NCBI RefSeq assembly: GCF_001902635.1
Contig: NZ_MJAO01000004.1
Span: 124,001 to 188,000 of the forward strand
Length of the DNA: 64,000 nt
Origin: Serratia marcescens
Lineage (GTDB): Bacteria; Pseudomonadota; Gammaproteobacteria; Enterobacterales; Enterobacteriaceae
Direction: 5' to 3'
The position numbers and the translations under genes are program-made. The notes beneath the pieces are model-generated. The model saw only the letters and a program-made list of their open reading frames with translations. It had not been told where the DNA came from and ran no database searches. Shown here one piece after another: positions 26,108-34,643 of this stretch; position 1 is the first letter of the stretch, and every line of letters begins with the position of its first letter.

Positions 26108-26165
26108 GGCGGCACGAGTATTCACATCTCTTTTTAATGCCGCCGGTTTGGCGGCATTATTTTTT
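26092..26165 (+). promoter_or_regulatory. trp-type transcription attenuator upstream of trpS
   Basis: Four segments can be drawn. Segment 1 (GTGGCGCCTC, 26092-26101) pairs with segment 2 (GAGGCGGCAC, 26106-26115) with one mismatch. The GGCGGCA of segment 2 (26108-26114) pairs with TGCCGCC (26138-26144) in segment 3. Segment 3 (AATGCCGCC, 26136-26144) pairs perfectly with segment 4 (GGCGGCATT, 26150-26158), followed by a T-run to 26165. Segment 1 overlaps the tandem Trp codons. Stalling would favour 2:3 and readthrough into trpS. Confidence 0.8.
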
Positions 26166-26175
26166 GTGGCGTTGA

Positions 26176-27216
<1,041 letters not shown>

Positions 27217-27269
27217 CGTGATCGCCGGGGCGGCACGCGTCACGTCCCGGCCATAAAACCATCATCCCA

Positions 27270-27287
27270 GTGTCATAAACTTATCCG
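27270..27287 (+). promoter_or_regulatory. possible Pho box before phnC
   Basis: GTGTCATAAACTTATCCG contains one good PhoB half-site (CTGTCAT consensus) and a poor second half at the right spacing. Regulation by phosphate is plausible for a phosphonate importer, but the match is weak. Confidence 0.3.
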
Positions 27288-27333
27288 TTAATAGGTGCCC
27301 ATAATGATTAGCCACTGAAACCAGAGAAATCAT

Positions 27334-28167
27334 ATGGCTCAGGCACTGTTAAAATTGGCGCAGCACGACTTTCCAGGGCAGCACGCCGCCGCATCCCGCA
27401 AAGTGTTATCGGTGAAGGGATTAGGCAAAGCTTATAAAGCGCAGCAGCGCGTGCTGGACGACATCAATTTCGATCTGCACGCCGGCGAATTCGTGGCGGT
27501 GATCGGCCGTTCCGGCGCCGGCAAGTCCACGCTGCTGCACACCCTGAACGGCACCATTCCTTCCAGCTGCGGCGAGATGCTGCACTTCGAAGACGATGGC
27601 GTGGCGCAGGATATCGCCCAGCTTGCCGGCCGCCAGATGCGCCAGTGGCGCGCGCGCTGCGGCATGATCTTCCAGGACTTCTGCCTGGTGCCGCGGCTGG
27701 ACGTGATGACCAACGTGCTGTTGGGCCGCCTGAGCCACACCTCCACCCTGAAATCCTTCTTCAAACTGTTCGATGATGCCGACCGCGCTCGCGCCATCGA
27801 GCTGTTGCAGTGGCTCAACATGCTGCCGCATGCGCTGCAGCGTGCCGAGAACCTCTCCGGCGGCCAGATGCAGCGCGTCGCTATCTGCCGCGCGCTGATG
27901 CAAAACCCGCAAATCCTGCTGGCCGATGAGCCGGTCGCGTCGCTCGACCCGAAAAACACCCGCCGCATCATGGACGCGCTGCAGAAAATCAGCGAAGACG
28001 GCATTGCGGTGATGGTGAACCTGCACTCGGTCGAACTGGTGAAAGAGTATTGCTCGCGGGTGATCGGCATCGCCCACGGAAAGATCGTGTTTGACGGGCA
28101 TCCTTCGCAACTGAACGAACGGATCCTGCACCAGCTGTATGGCGAGGAAGCCAATCAGATCCATTGA
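27334..28167 (+). CDS. phnC: phosphonate ABC transporter ATPase PhnC
   Basis: The 277-residue ATPase has Walker [10 protein letters not shown], the signature LSGGQMQR, Walker [14 protein letters not shown] and an H-loop histidine (NLHSVEL). The PhnC family drives uptake of phosphonates or related phosphorus compounds. It is the first gene of a phnC-phnD-permease-permease operon. Roughly 25 residues precede the ABC domain, slightly more than usual. No C-P lyase genes are present in the window, so the imported compound is not known. Confidence 0.9.
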   Translation: MAQALLKLAQHDFPGQHAAASRKVLSVKGLGKAYKAQQRVLDDINFDLHAGEFVAVIGRSGAGKSTLLHTLNGTIPSSCGEMLHFEDDGVAQDIAQLAGRQMRQWRARCGMIFQDFCLVPRLDVMTNVLLGRLSHTSTLKSFFKLFDDADRARAIELLQWLNMLPHALQRAENLSGGQMQRVAICRALMQNPQILLADEPVASLDPKNTRRIMDALQKISEDGIAVMVNLHSVELVKEYCSRVIGIAHGKIVFDGHPSQLNERILHQLYGEEANQIH

Positions 28168-28208
28168 AGCACTTTTGACCTTTACCCTTTACACACAAGG
28201 CATACCTA

Positions 28209-29141
28209 ATGAAAAAAGTATTGAGTCTGACCACCTTGATGGCCGGCGCGATGATGGTATTTAATGCTGCCGCAGCGGATGCGCCGAAAGAGCTGAACCT
28301 GGGCATTCTCGGCGGCCAGAACGCCACCCAGCAGATCGGTGACAACCAGTGCGTGAAGCAATTTCTGGACAAAGAGCTGAATGTCGACACCAAACTGCGC
28401 AATTCGTCCGACTATTCCGGCGTGATCCAGGGCCTGCTGGGCGGCAAGATCGACCTGGTGCTGAGCATGTCGCCGTCGTCGTTCGCCTCGGTCTATATCA
28501 AGGATCCGAAAGCGGTGGATATCGTCGGCATCGCGGTTGATGACGTCGACCAGTCACGCGGCTACCACTCGGTGGTGGTGGTGAAGGCCGGCAGCCCATA
28601 CCAGAAGCTGGAAGATCTGAAGGGCAAGGCCATCGGCTTCGCCGATCCGGATTCCACCTCCGGCTTCCTGATCCCGAACCAGGCGTTTAAAAAGCTGTTC
28701 GGCGGCACGGTCGACAACAAATACAACAACACCTTCTCCAGCGTCACCTTCTCCGGCGGCCACGAGCAGGACATTCTCGGCGTGCTGAACGGCCAGTTTG
28801 AAGGCGCGGTGACCTGGGCGTCGATGATCGGCGACTACAACACCGGCTACACCAGCGGCGCGTTCACCCGCATGATCCGTATGGATCACCCGGACCTGAT
28901 GAAACAGATCCGCATCATCTGGCAGTCGCCGCTGATCCCGAACGGCCCGATCCTGGTAAGCAACTCGCTGCCGGCTGACTTCAAGGCCAAAGTGGTCACC
29001 GCCATCAAGAAGCTGGATAAAGACGATCACCAGTGCTTTATCAAAGCGATGGGCGGCAAGCAGCACATCGGCGACACCACCCTGGCGGAATACCAGAACA
29101 TCATCGATATGAAGCGCGAGCTGACTAAAGGCGACCGTTAA
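28209..29141 (+). CDS. phnD: phosphonate-type ABC binding protein PhnD
   Basis: The 310-residue periplasmic protein has a signal peptide (MKKVLSLTTLMAGAMMVFNAAAA) and the PhnD fold: LNLGILGGQNATQQ, then LRNSSDYSGVIQGLLGGKIDL, GKAIGFADPDSTSGFLIP and the NGPILVSNSLP region. PhnD proteins bind phosphonates, phosphite or similar esters. It follows phnC by 41 bases. A strong hairpin after it may lower expression of the permeases relative to the binding protein. Confidence 0.9.
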   Translation: MKKVLSLTTLMAGAMMVFNAAAADAPKELNLGILGGQNATQQIGDNQCVKQFLDKELNVDTKLRNSSDYSGVIQGLLGGKIDLVLSMSPSSFASVYIKDPKAVDIVGIAVDDVDQSRGYHSVVVVKAGSPYQKLEDLKGKAIGFADPDSTSGFLIPNQAFKKLFGGTVDNKYNNTFSSVTFSGGHEQDILGVLNGQFEGAVTWASMIGDYNTGYTSGAFTRMIRMDHPDLMKQIRIIWQSPLIPNGPILVSNSLPADFKAKVVTAIKKLDKDDHQCFIKAMGGKQHIGDTTLAEYQNIIDMKRELTKGDR

Positions 29142-29168
29142 TTCCCGGCTGCCTCGGCCGTCCGAATG

Positions 29169-29194
29169 AAGGGGTTCAGCGTGCTGAACCCCTT
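29169..29194 (+). terminator. hairpin between phnD and the first permease gene
   Basis: A perfect 11-bp inverted repeat, AAGGGGTTCAG and CTGAACCCCTT with loop CGTG, lies 27 bases after the phnD stop. It has only a weak U-tract (TTGTT). It is best read as an attenuating or mRNA-stabilising hairpin. Its presence argues that the permease starts downstream at 29220. Confidence 0.6.
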
Positions 29195-29219
29195 GTTCCA
29201 TAAAGATGGAAGACCTCTT

Positions 29220-30083
29220 TTGAATACCGATTTCGCACACTATTACCAACGGATCCGCAGCAAGCAAAAGCGCGAAGCGCTGCTGTGGTCGCTCGGGCTG
29301 GTGGTGCTGTACCTGGGCGCCGGCAACCTCGCCGAGTTCAATCTGCACACCGTCTGGGTGTCTATTCCGCACTTCTTCGACTACCTGGCCGAAACCATTC
29401 CGACGCTGCACTGGCCTCTGCTGTTCGCCGACGGGCGCACCGAAGGCTCGCTGGCCTATTGGGGCTACCGCCTGAATATCCAGCTGCCGCTGATCTGGGA
29501 AACCCTGCAGCTGGCGCTGGCGGCGACCATTTTCTCGGTGCTGGTGGCGACCGTGCTGGCGTTTCTGGCGGCCGGCAACACCTATACCCCGGCCTCGGTG
29601 CGGCTGGCGATCCGCACGCTGGTGGCATTCTTGCGCACCATGCCGGAGCTGGCGTGGGCGGTGATGTTCGTGATGGCGTTCGGCATCGGCGCCATTCCCG
29701 GCTTCCTGGCGCTGGCGCTGCACACCATCGGCAGCCTGACCAAGCTGTTCTACGAATCGATCGAAACCGCTTCCAACAAACCGGTGCGCGGGCTGGCGGC
29801 CTGCGGCGCCACGCCGCTGCAGCGCATGCGTTTCGGCCTGTGGCCGCAGGTGAAGCCGGTGTTTCTTTCCTACAGCTTCATGCGACTGGAGATCAACTTC
29901 CGCCAGTCGACCATCTTGGGGCTGGTGGGGGCGGGCGGCATCGGCCAGGAGCTGATGACCAACATTAAACTCGACCGCTACGATCAGGTCAGCATGACGC
30001 TACTGCTGATCATCGTGGTGGTTTCCGTGCTCGACTATGTGTCGGGCGAGCTGCGCAAGCGCGTGGTGGAGGGGGCAAAATGA
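29220..30083 (+). CDS. phnE: phosphonate-type ABC permease (PhnE family), first
   Basis: The 287-residue inner-membrane permease has six or so helices. The EAA loop reads ETASNKPVRGLAACGATPLQRMRFGLWPQ, followed by the conserved GLVGAGGIGQEL. I place the start at TTG 29220, which has GGAAGA 7 bases upstream. An in-frame ATG at 29166 would put an 11-bp hairpin inside the gene and has no ribosome site. The gene overlaps the second permease by 4 bases, so the two likely form a heterodimeric channel. Confidence 0.85.
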   Translation: MNTDFAHYYQRIRSKQKREALLWSLGLVVLYLGAGNLAEFNLHTVWVSIPHFFDYLAETIPTLHWPLLFADGRTEGSLAYWGYRLNIQLPLIWETLQLALAATIFSVLVATVLAFLAAGNTYTPASVRLAIRTLVAFLRTMPELAWAVMFVMAFGIGAIPGFLALALHTIGSLTKLFYESIETASNKPVRGLAACGATPLQRMRFGLWPQVKPVFLSYSFMRLEINFRQSTILGLVGAGGIGQELMTNIKLDRYDQVSMTLLLIIVVVSVLDYVSGELRKRVVEGAK

Positions 30084-30979
30084 TAGCGGGCACTCCGGCT
30101 TCGGCGGAAACGCTGCGCCAATTGAAACAGCAGCATCCGGCGATCTTCGCGCAGCAGGGGCGCTACCTGCGTACCGTCGGCCTGATCGCGCTGGCAATCG
30201 TGCTGTACTACGTGTTCTTCTTCCTGGTCTTCGGCATTACCTGGCCGCAGTTTATCAACGGCTGCCAGCAGCTGGGGCGCTATTTCCTGCGCATGTTCGT
30301 CTGGCATGACTTCGTCAACTGGCCGTTCATGTACTACTTCCAGCAGATCGGCATCACCATCGCCATCGTGTTCGCCGGCACTATTACCGCGTCGCTGATC
30401 GCGCTGCCACTGTCGTTCTTCGCCGCGCGCAACGTGATGTCGACGCCGTTGCTGCGGCCGATCTCGGTGGTGGTGCGCCGTTTGCTGGACGTGCTGCGCG
30501 GCATCGACATGGCGATCTGGGGGCTGATCTTCGTGCGCGCCGTCGGCATGGGGCCGCTGGCCGGGGTGCTGGCGATCGTGATGCAGGACGTCGGGCTGCT
30601 GGGCAAACTGTACGCCGAAGGGCATGAGGCGGTGGACAAGTCCCCCAGCCGCGGCCTGACGGCGGTGGGCGCCAACGGGTTGCAGAAGCACCGCTACGGC
30701 ATCTTCACCCAGTCGTTCCCCACCTTCCTGGCGCTCAGCCTGTACCAGATCGAATCCAACACCCGCTCTGCGGCGGTGCTGGGCTTCGTCGGCGCCGGCG
30801 GCATCGGCCTGGTGTACGCGGAGAACATGCGGCTGTGGAACTGGGACGTGGTGATGTTCATCACCCTGATCCTGGTGGTGGTGGTGATGATCATGGATAA
30901 GATCTCGTCGTTGCTGCGCAACAAGTACATCATCGGCGAAGACATCCCGCTGTATCAGCAAAAAAGCCAAATCGATTGA
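30080..30979 (+). CDS. phnE: phosphonate-type ABC permease (PhnE family), second
   Basis: The 299-residue permease has a similar layout to the preceding gene: an EAA region (KSPSRGLTAVGANGLQKHRYGIFTQSFP) and LGFVGAGGIGLVYAENMRL. Its ATG overlaps the previous stop (ATGA). Two different PhnE-type subunits in one operon are common in phosphonate and phosphite transporters. The operon ends here, about 50 bases before an ERIC element. Confidence 0.88.
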   Translation: MIAGTPASAETLRQLKQQHPAIFAQQGRYLRTVGLIALAIVLYYVFFFLVFGITWPQFINGCQQLGRYFLRMFVWHDFVNWPFMYYFQQIGITIAIVFAGTITASLIALPLSFFAARNVMSTPLLRPISVVVRRLLDVLRGIDMAIWGLIFVRAVGMGPLAGVLAIVMQDVGLLGKLYAEGHEAVDKSPSRGLTAVGANGLQKHRYGIFTQSFPTFLALSLYQIESNTRSAAVLGFVGAGGIGLVYAENMRLWNWDVVMFITLILVVVVMIMDKISSLLRNKYIIGEDIPLYQQKSQID

Positions 30980-31028
30980 GAAACCCCTTGCCGATCCCTA
31001 TACTGCCGCACATTCAAGGTGTGCGGCC

Positions 31029-31153
31029 ATACCCGTCATACTTGGCGCTGCCTCTTTGTTGGCTGCATTTGCGCGCCCCGGTCACATAGTTATCTATGCT
31101 CCGGGGGGCTTACAAATTTGCCGCCGCGATGCAACTCCAATTATTTTGGGTAT
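31029..31153. repeat. ERIC-type intergenic palindromic repeat
   Basis: This 125-base imperfect palindrome starts ATACCCGTCATACTTGG and ends CAATTATTTTGGGTAT. Its centre (CCCCGGTCAC and GCTCCGGGGGGCTTAC) corresponds to the ERIC consensus. It is an enterobacterial intergenic repeat that can fold into a long hairpin at RNA level. It lies between the phn operon and yehS. Confidence 0.85.
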
Positions 31154-31210
31154 GGGGCATTTTTTACAATGCGCACGTCCCCGTTAGAACAGATAAGGCA
31201 ATGCAATCCC

Positions 31211-31675
31211 ATGATGAACAACGACGTGCTGCGCAGCGTGCGCTATATGCTGAGCATTAACAACGCCAAAATGGTCGAGATTATCAAACTGGACGATTTC
31301 GAGGTGGCGGTGTCGGCGATGGACGCTTACGTGATCAAAGAAGGCGAGCCGGGCTACGAGAAGTGCCCGGACGAAGTGATGGCGCACTTCCTCAACGGCC
31401 TGGTGTTCTTCAAGCGCGGCAAGGACGACAAATTCCCGGCGCCGGCGGTTGAACTGCCGATCACCAACAACCTGGTGCTGAAAAAGCTGCGCGTGGCGTT
31501 CGAGCTGAAAGACACCGACATGCACCAGATCTTCACCGCGGTGGACTTCCGCATCTCCAAGCCGGAGCTGAGCGCGCTGTTCCGCAAAGAAGGCACCAAG
31601 AACTACCGCCCGTGCGGCGATCAGATGCTGCGCTACTTCCTCAAAGGGCTGGCGCAGCGCGTTCGCGGCGAGTAA
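31211..31675 (+). CDS. yehS: DUF1456 protein YehS
   Basis: The 154-residue cytoplasmic protein matches E. coli YehS. It has two DUF1456 repeats with NDVLRSVRYML, CPDEVMAHFLNGLVFFKRG, NNLVLKKLRVAFELKD and CGDQMLRYFLKGLAQR. The function is not established. The start is ATG at 31211 (or 31214), giving the family length; the open frame further upstream runs through the ERIC element and is not coding. A strong terminator follows. Confidence 0.92.
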   Translation: MMNNDVLRSVRYMLSINNAKMVEIIKLDDFEVAVSAMDAYVIKEGEPGYEKCPDEVMAHFLNGLVFFKRGKDDKFPAPAVELPITNNLVLKKLRVAFELKDTDMHQIFTAVDFRISKPELSALFRKEGTKNYRPCGDQMLRYFLKGLAQRVRGE

Positions 31676-31694
31676 TTCCCCTCCTTGCGAGGCT

Positions 31695-31727
31695 AAAGGC
31701 GCAATCGCAAGGTTGCGCCTTTTTTAT
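31695..31727 (+). terminator. intrinsic terminator after yehS
   Basis: A 10-bp stem, AAAGGCGCAA and TTGCGCCTTT, encloses an 8-base loop and is followed by a T-run. Confidence 0.9.
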
Positions 31728-31851
31728 TGCCGCTCTTCCGCCCACCGTTGTTGTGCAGGCCCTCAGCCATCCGCCTTCGGTGGCGGGCGGGCCGGCCGTC
31801 CGGTTACTTTTTCATGGTCAATTCAATCCCCCCAACCATGAGGAAAGCAGG

Positions 31852-34419
31852 ATGCCAACCATCACGAAAACCCAATCACTCTACACGTTGACCCGGCCGG
31901 TCTGGCTGGATGCCGCAGGCATGAGCAAGGGCATCGATCACGATCGCCAGCACCTGGGCATCATTCTCGCCGCCGGGCAGGTGTTGCGCGTGCGCCAGAC
32001 CAATGCGGCATTTACCGGCAAGCTCACGCTGCGCTTGCTGAATGACGACAGCAAAACGGAGGCTGAATTCAGCGTCGGCGCGAGCTGGGTCGAGGCCCAG
32101 GCCAATGCCGTCTCGGTGCCGTTCATCGATACGCCGTACGGGCAGGGCGAACCGGCGCTGGAGTTCGAGTATCCGGACACGGCGAAAGCGCTGCCGGTTT
32201 ATCGCCGTGGCGAAAACGAAGCCGCATTCTTCGCCCGCTGGGACGATCGCGACGCCGAGTTTGCGCTGGTCGATGCGGAATACGCGGTGTTGCTGGTGCC
32301 GAAAATCAGTAAACCGGCGCTGAAGTCGCTGGGCGAAGCGAAAAACATCGACGGGTTGATCGCCTACTATGACCGCATTTTCACCTTCTACAATGCGCTG
32401 ACCGGCGTCTCGTTCGAGGCTGAACACGAATCCGATCGCAATGTTCGCAACCGCTACTTTATGAAGGCCGATAAGCACGGTGCCGGCGCCGCGTATTACG
32501 GCGGCCGCTGGACGGCGGAAACCAGCAGCTCGGTCAGCAGCTTCTGGCTGACGCCGAAAGACAGCAACTGGGGCAGCCTGCATGAGATCGCGCACGGCTA
32601 TCAGGGGCACTTTATGGGCGACAAATATTTCTCCACCGGTGAGATGTGGAACAATATTTACGCCGCTTGCTATCAGGACGTGATGCTGGGAGAGCGCAAA
32701 TACCAGGAAGGGTGGCTGTATAACTACGGCAACGCGGCCGGCGTCGAGAAGAAAATCGTCGATCTGATCGCTCAGGGCACGCCGCTCAACCAGTGGGATC
32801 TGCGCTCCAAGCTGTTCTTCGCGATGCTGATGGTCGACAAGGCAGGCAAGAACGCCTTCACGCACTTTAACCAGCAGTATCGCCAAAGCTGCAATACGCC
32901 GGGCTTCGTGCCGTCCGAACATGCCTTGTTGGACCTGCTGTCGGCAAGCTTCGCCGCGGCCGGCGAGCAAATCGACGTGACGCCGTTCGTCGAGCTGACC
33001 GGCGGCGTGATCACCCAAACGCAGCGCGATCGCAACGCGTTCAGCCACGCCAAGGCGGTGTACCCGCTGTATCAACTGGTGGATGCGCAGAGTTTGCCGG
33101 CGGTGCAGGCACAGCTGAAGCTGGATTCCTCCCTGCGCCTGGTCGATTCCTCTCAGCTCAAGGCGAGCGGCCTGAAAGGCGATGTCGCCCTGAGTCTGGA
33201 TATCGATGACTTTGCGCAGATCTACGGTGAGGATCTTGTCCTGATGGAAGGGGCGCGCTATGCCCACAAGGTCCGTATCGATGCGCCGACCCTGGCCCTG
33301 AACGCGTTGCCGATCGGCGTGTACACCCTGCGGTTGCCGACCGGCAAAGACCGCAAATACCGGCCGACGGCGGGTTACCTGACGGTGAAACAGGGGAAAA
33401 ACGCGGTGACGCTTCGCTTCGAGCGCAAAGCCGCTTCGCCGATCGTTTCGCAGGAGATCGCTCTGCTGGGTTTGGGCGATGCGGTCTTCGCCACCGTGGC
33501 CGCCGATCGCGCCAAAGGGGCGGTGGTGATCGACGTGACCAGTACCACGCCGCACGCCTACTTCCCCGGTGAGACCTATGCCCGGCTGACGCTGCGCGAT
33601 CGGCAGGGTGCGGTGCGCTTCACTAAGGAGATTCAGGGCACTCAGGCTACGTTAAGTCACGACGAGCTGCCGTTTGCCGAGGGCGATGAAATCGAGATTT
33701 ACCATGTGGAGCCGAGCCGGGTGCGTTTGAATCCGGCGGCGGCCGGTGTCATCGATAGCAAAAACAAAACCAACGTGCTGCGTATCGAAACCAGCGGGTT
33801 GAAAAACCCGGCGCTGTCTGGCGATCCCGAACAAGCGCTGCTGGCGCGCCTGGAACAGGCGGCGCAGCGTTTGCGCCGCTTGTTGCCGGCTTACTACGCG
33901 CCGTCGTCGTCGTTCAAGGACGATATTTATCTGGCGATCGGCGCCTTTGCCGAGCCGCAGCGCGAGCCATTGTTGGCAACCTATCGGGATTGCCTGCCGG
34001 CCGACAATACGCCGCCGGGCGCTAACGTCGGCAATGCGTTTACCGTGGCTGGCAAAGGGATCGGCGATCGCCAGTTTCTGACCTGCGCCGTCGATCTGGT
34101 GAAGAAAACCGTGACCGTGACGCTGGCGGCGGGGATTGCTCACCACTACTTTGCCGACAGCTACACCTTCCTCAGCGTGACGGATGCGGACGGCAACACC
34201 TTGCTCAGCTACGACGTCATCGGCAGCCAAAATCAACAGGCTAAAACCTGGGTGTTGCCGCTGTCGGGTTACGGCGGTGAGGTGATCCATCTGCGGCATG
34301 AGGAGCCGGATAACCGTCTGGCGATCGTCAACGAAATGCAGCACGTGCGGCTGGCGGAGAAGGGCAAGCAACAGACCTACTGCATTACGTCGATCGGTTT
34401 GAAACGCATCAACGATTGA
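31852..34419 (+). CDS. enhancin-like M60 metallopeptidase with mucin/carbohydrate-binding modules
   Basis: The 855-residue protein carries a gluzincin motif HEIAHGYQGHF (His244, Glu245, His248) and GEMWNN with a glutamate 16 residues on (Glu264), the M60/enhancin zinc site. Viral and bacterial enhancins cut mucins of the insect peritrophic membrane or host mucus. The N-terminal ~240 residues form the lead-in domain (YDRIFTFYNALTG before the active site). The C-terminal ~400 residues contain repeated beta-rich segments, probably mucin or carbohydrate-binding. There is no visible signal peptide. The start follows GGAAAGCAGG and excludes an upstream in-frame extension. It is a single gene with its own terminator. 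Confidence 0.85.
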   Translation: MPTITKTQSLYTLTRPVWLDAAGMSKGIDHDRQHLGIILAAGQVLRVRQTNAAFTGKLTLRLLNDDSKTEAEFSVGASWVEAQANAVSVPFIDTPYGQGEPALEFEYPDTAKALPVYRRGENEAAFFARWDDRDAEFALVDAEYAVLLVPKISKPALKSLGEAKNIDGLIAYYDRIFTFYNALTGVSFEAEHESDRNVRNRYFMKADKHGAGAAYYGGRWTAETSSSVSSFWLTPKDSNWGSLHEIAHGYQGHFMGDKYFSTGEMWNNIYAACYQDVMLGERKYQEGWLYNYGNAAGVEKKIVDLIAQGTPLNQWDLRSKLFFAMLMVDKAGKNAFTHFNQQYRQSCNTPGFVPSEHALLDLLSASFAAAGEQIDVTPFVELTGGVITQTQRDRNAFSHAKAVYPLYQLVDAQSLPAVQAQLKLDSSLRLVDSSQLKASGLKGDVALSLDIDDFAQIYGEDLVLMEGARYAHKVRIDAPTLALNALPIGVYTLRLPTGKDRKYRPTAGYLTVKQGKNAVTLRFERKAASPIVSQEIALLGLGDAVFATVAADRAKGAVVIDVTSTTPHAYFPGETYARLTLRDRQGAVRFTKEIQGTQATLSHDELPFAEGDEIEIYHVEPSRVRLNPAAAGVIDSKNKTNVLRIETSGLKNPALSGDPEQALLARLEQAAQRLRRLLPAYYAPSSSFKDDIYLAIGAFAEPQREPLLATYRDCLPADNTPPGANVGNAFTVAGKGIGDRQFLTCAVDLVKKTVTVTLAAGIAHHYFADSYTFLSVTDADGNTLLSYDVIGSQNQQAKTWVLPLSGYGGEVIHLRHEEPDNRLAIVNEMQHVRLAEKGKQQTYCITSIGLKRIND

Positions 34420-34435
34420 TCCGCATCGGCTTCCT

Positions 34436-34466
34436 GGGGCGGCGAGTGTCGTCGCCCCGATTTTTC
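34436..34466 (+). terminator. intrinsic terminator after the M60 gene
   Basis: GGGGCGGCGA and TCGTCGCCCC form a 10-bp stem with one wobble and a GTG loop, followed by GATTTTTCC. Confidence 0.78.
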
Positions 34467-34587
34467 CTCCTTGTCATCCCGCCATTGCACTCTTTTTGTT
34501 CTCCCGTTGCGCGCCGCTGGTGCAGCCCGTTCGCTGTCTCTGTCATAAGTTTTAATTATAATTCATTGAAATCATTAAATTAAAAAT

Positions 34588-34603
34588 TGGCACGCCGGTT
34601 GCT
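34588..34603 (+). promoter_or_regulatory. sigma-54 (RpoN) promoter of the urea operon
   Basis: TGGCACGCCGGTTGCT matches the -24/-12 consensus TGGCACG-N4-TTGCW exactly, 40 bases before the allophanate hydrolase start. Sigma-54 control of urea use usually works through NtrC. I saw only weak half-sites (GGTGCA near 34518) for an activator. Confidence 0.85.
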
Positions 34604-34643
34604 CTGTTGAATCCCATCTTGTGTACCAGATGGAATTCAGCCG

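Noticed and set aside
31019-31210. Upstream in-frame extension of yehS.
   Set aside because: The added residues come from the ERIC repeat, and the YehS family starts at MNND.
34500-34560. NtrC-like half-sites upstream of the sigma-54 promoter.
   Set aside because: Only separated GGTGCA and TTGCAC halves are visible, not a proper dyad.
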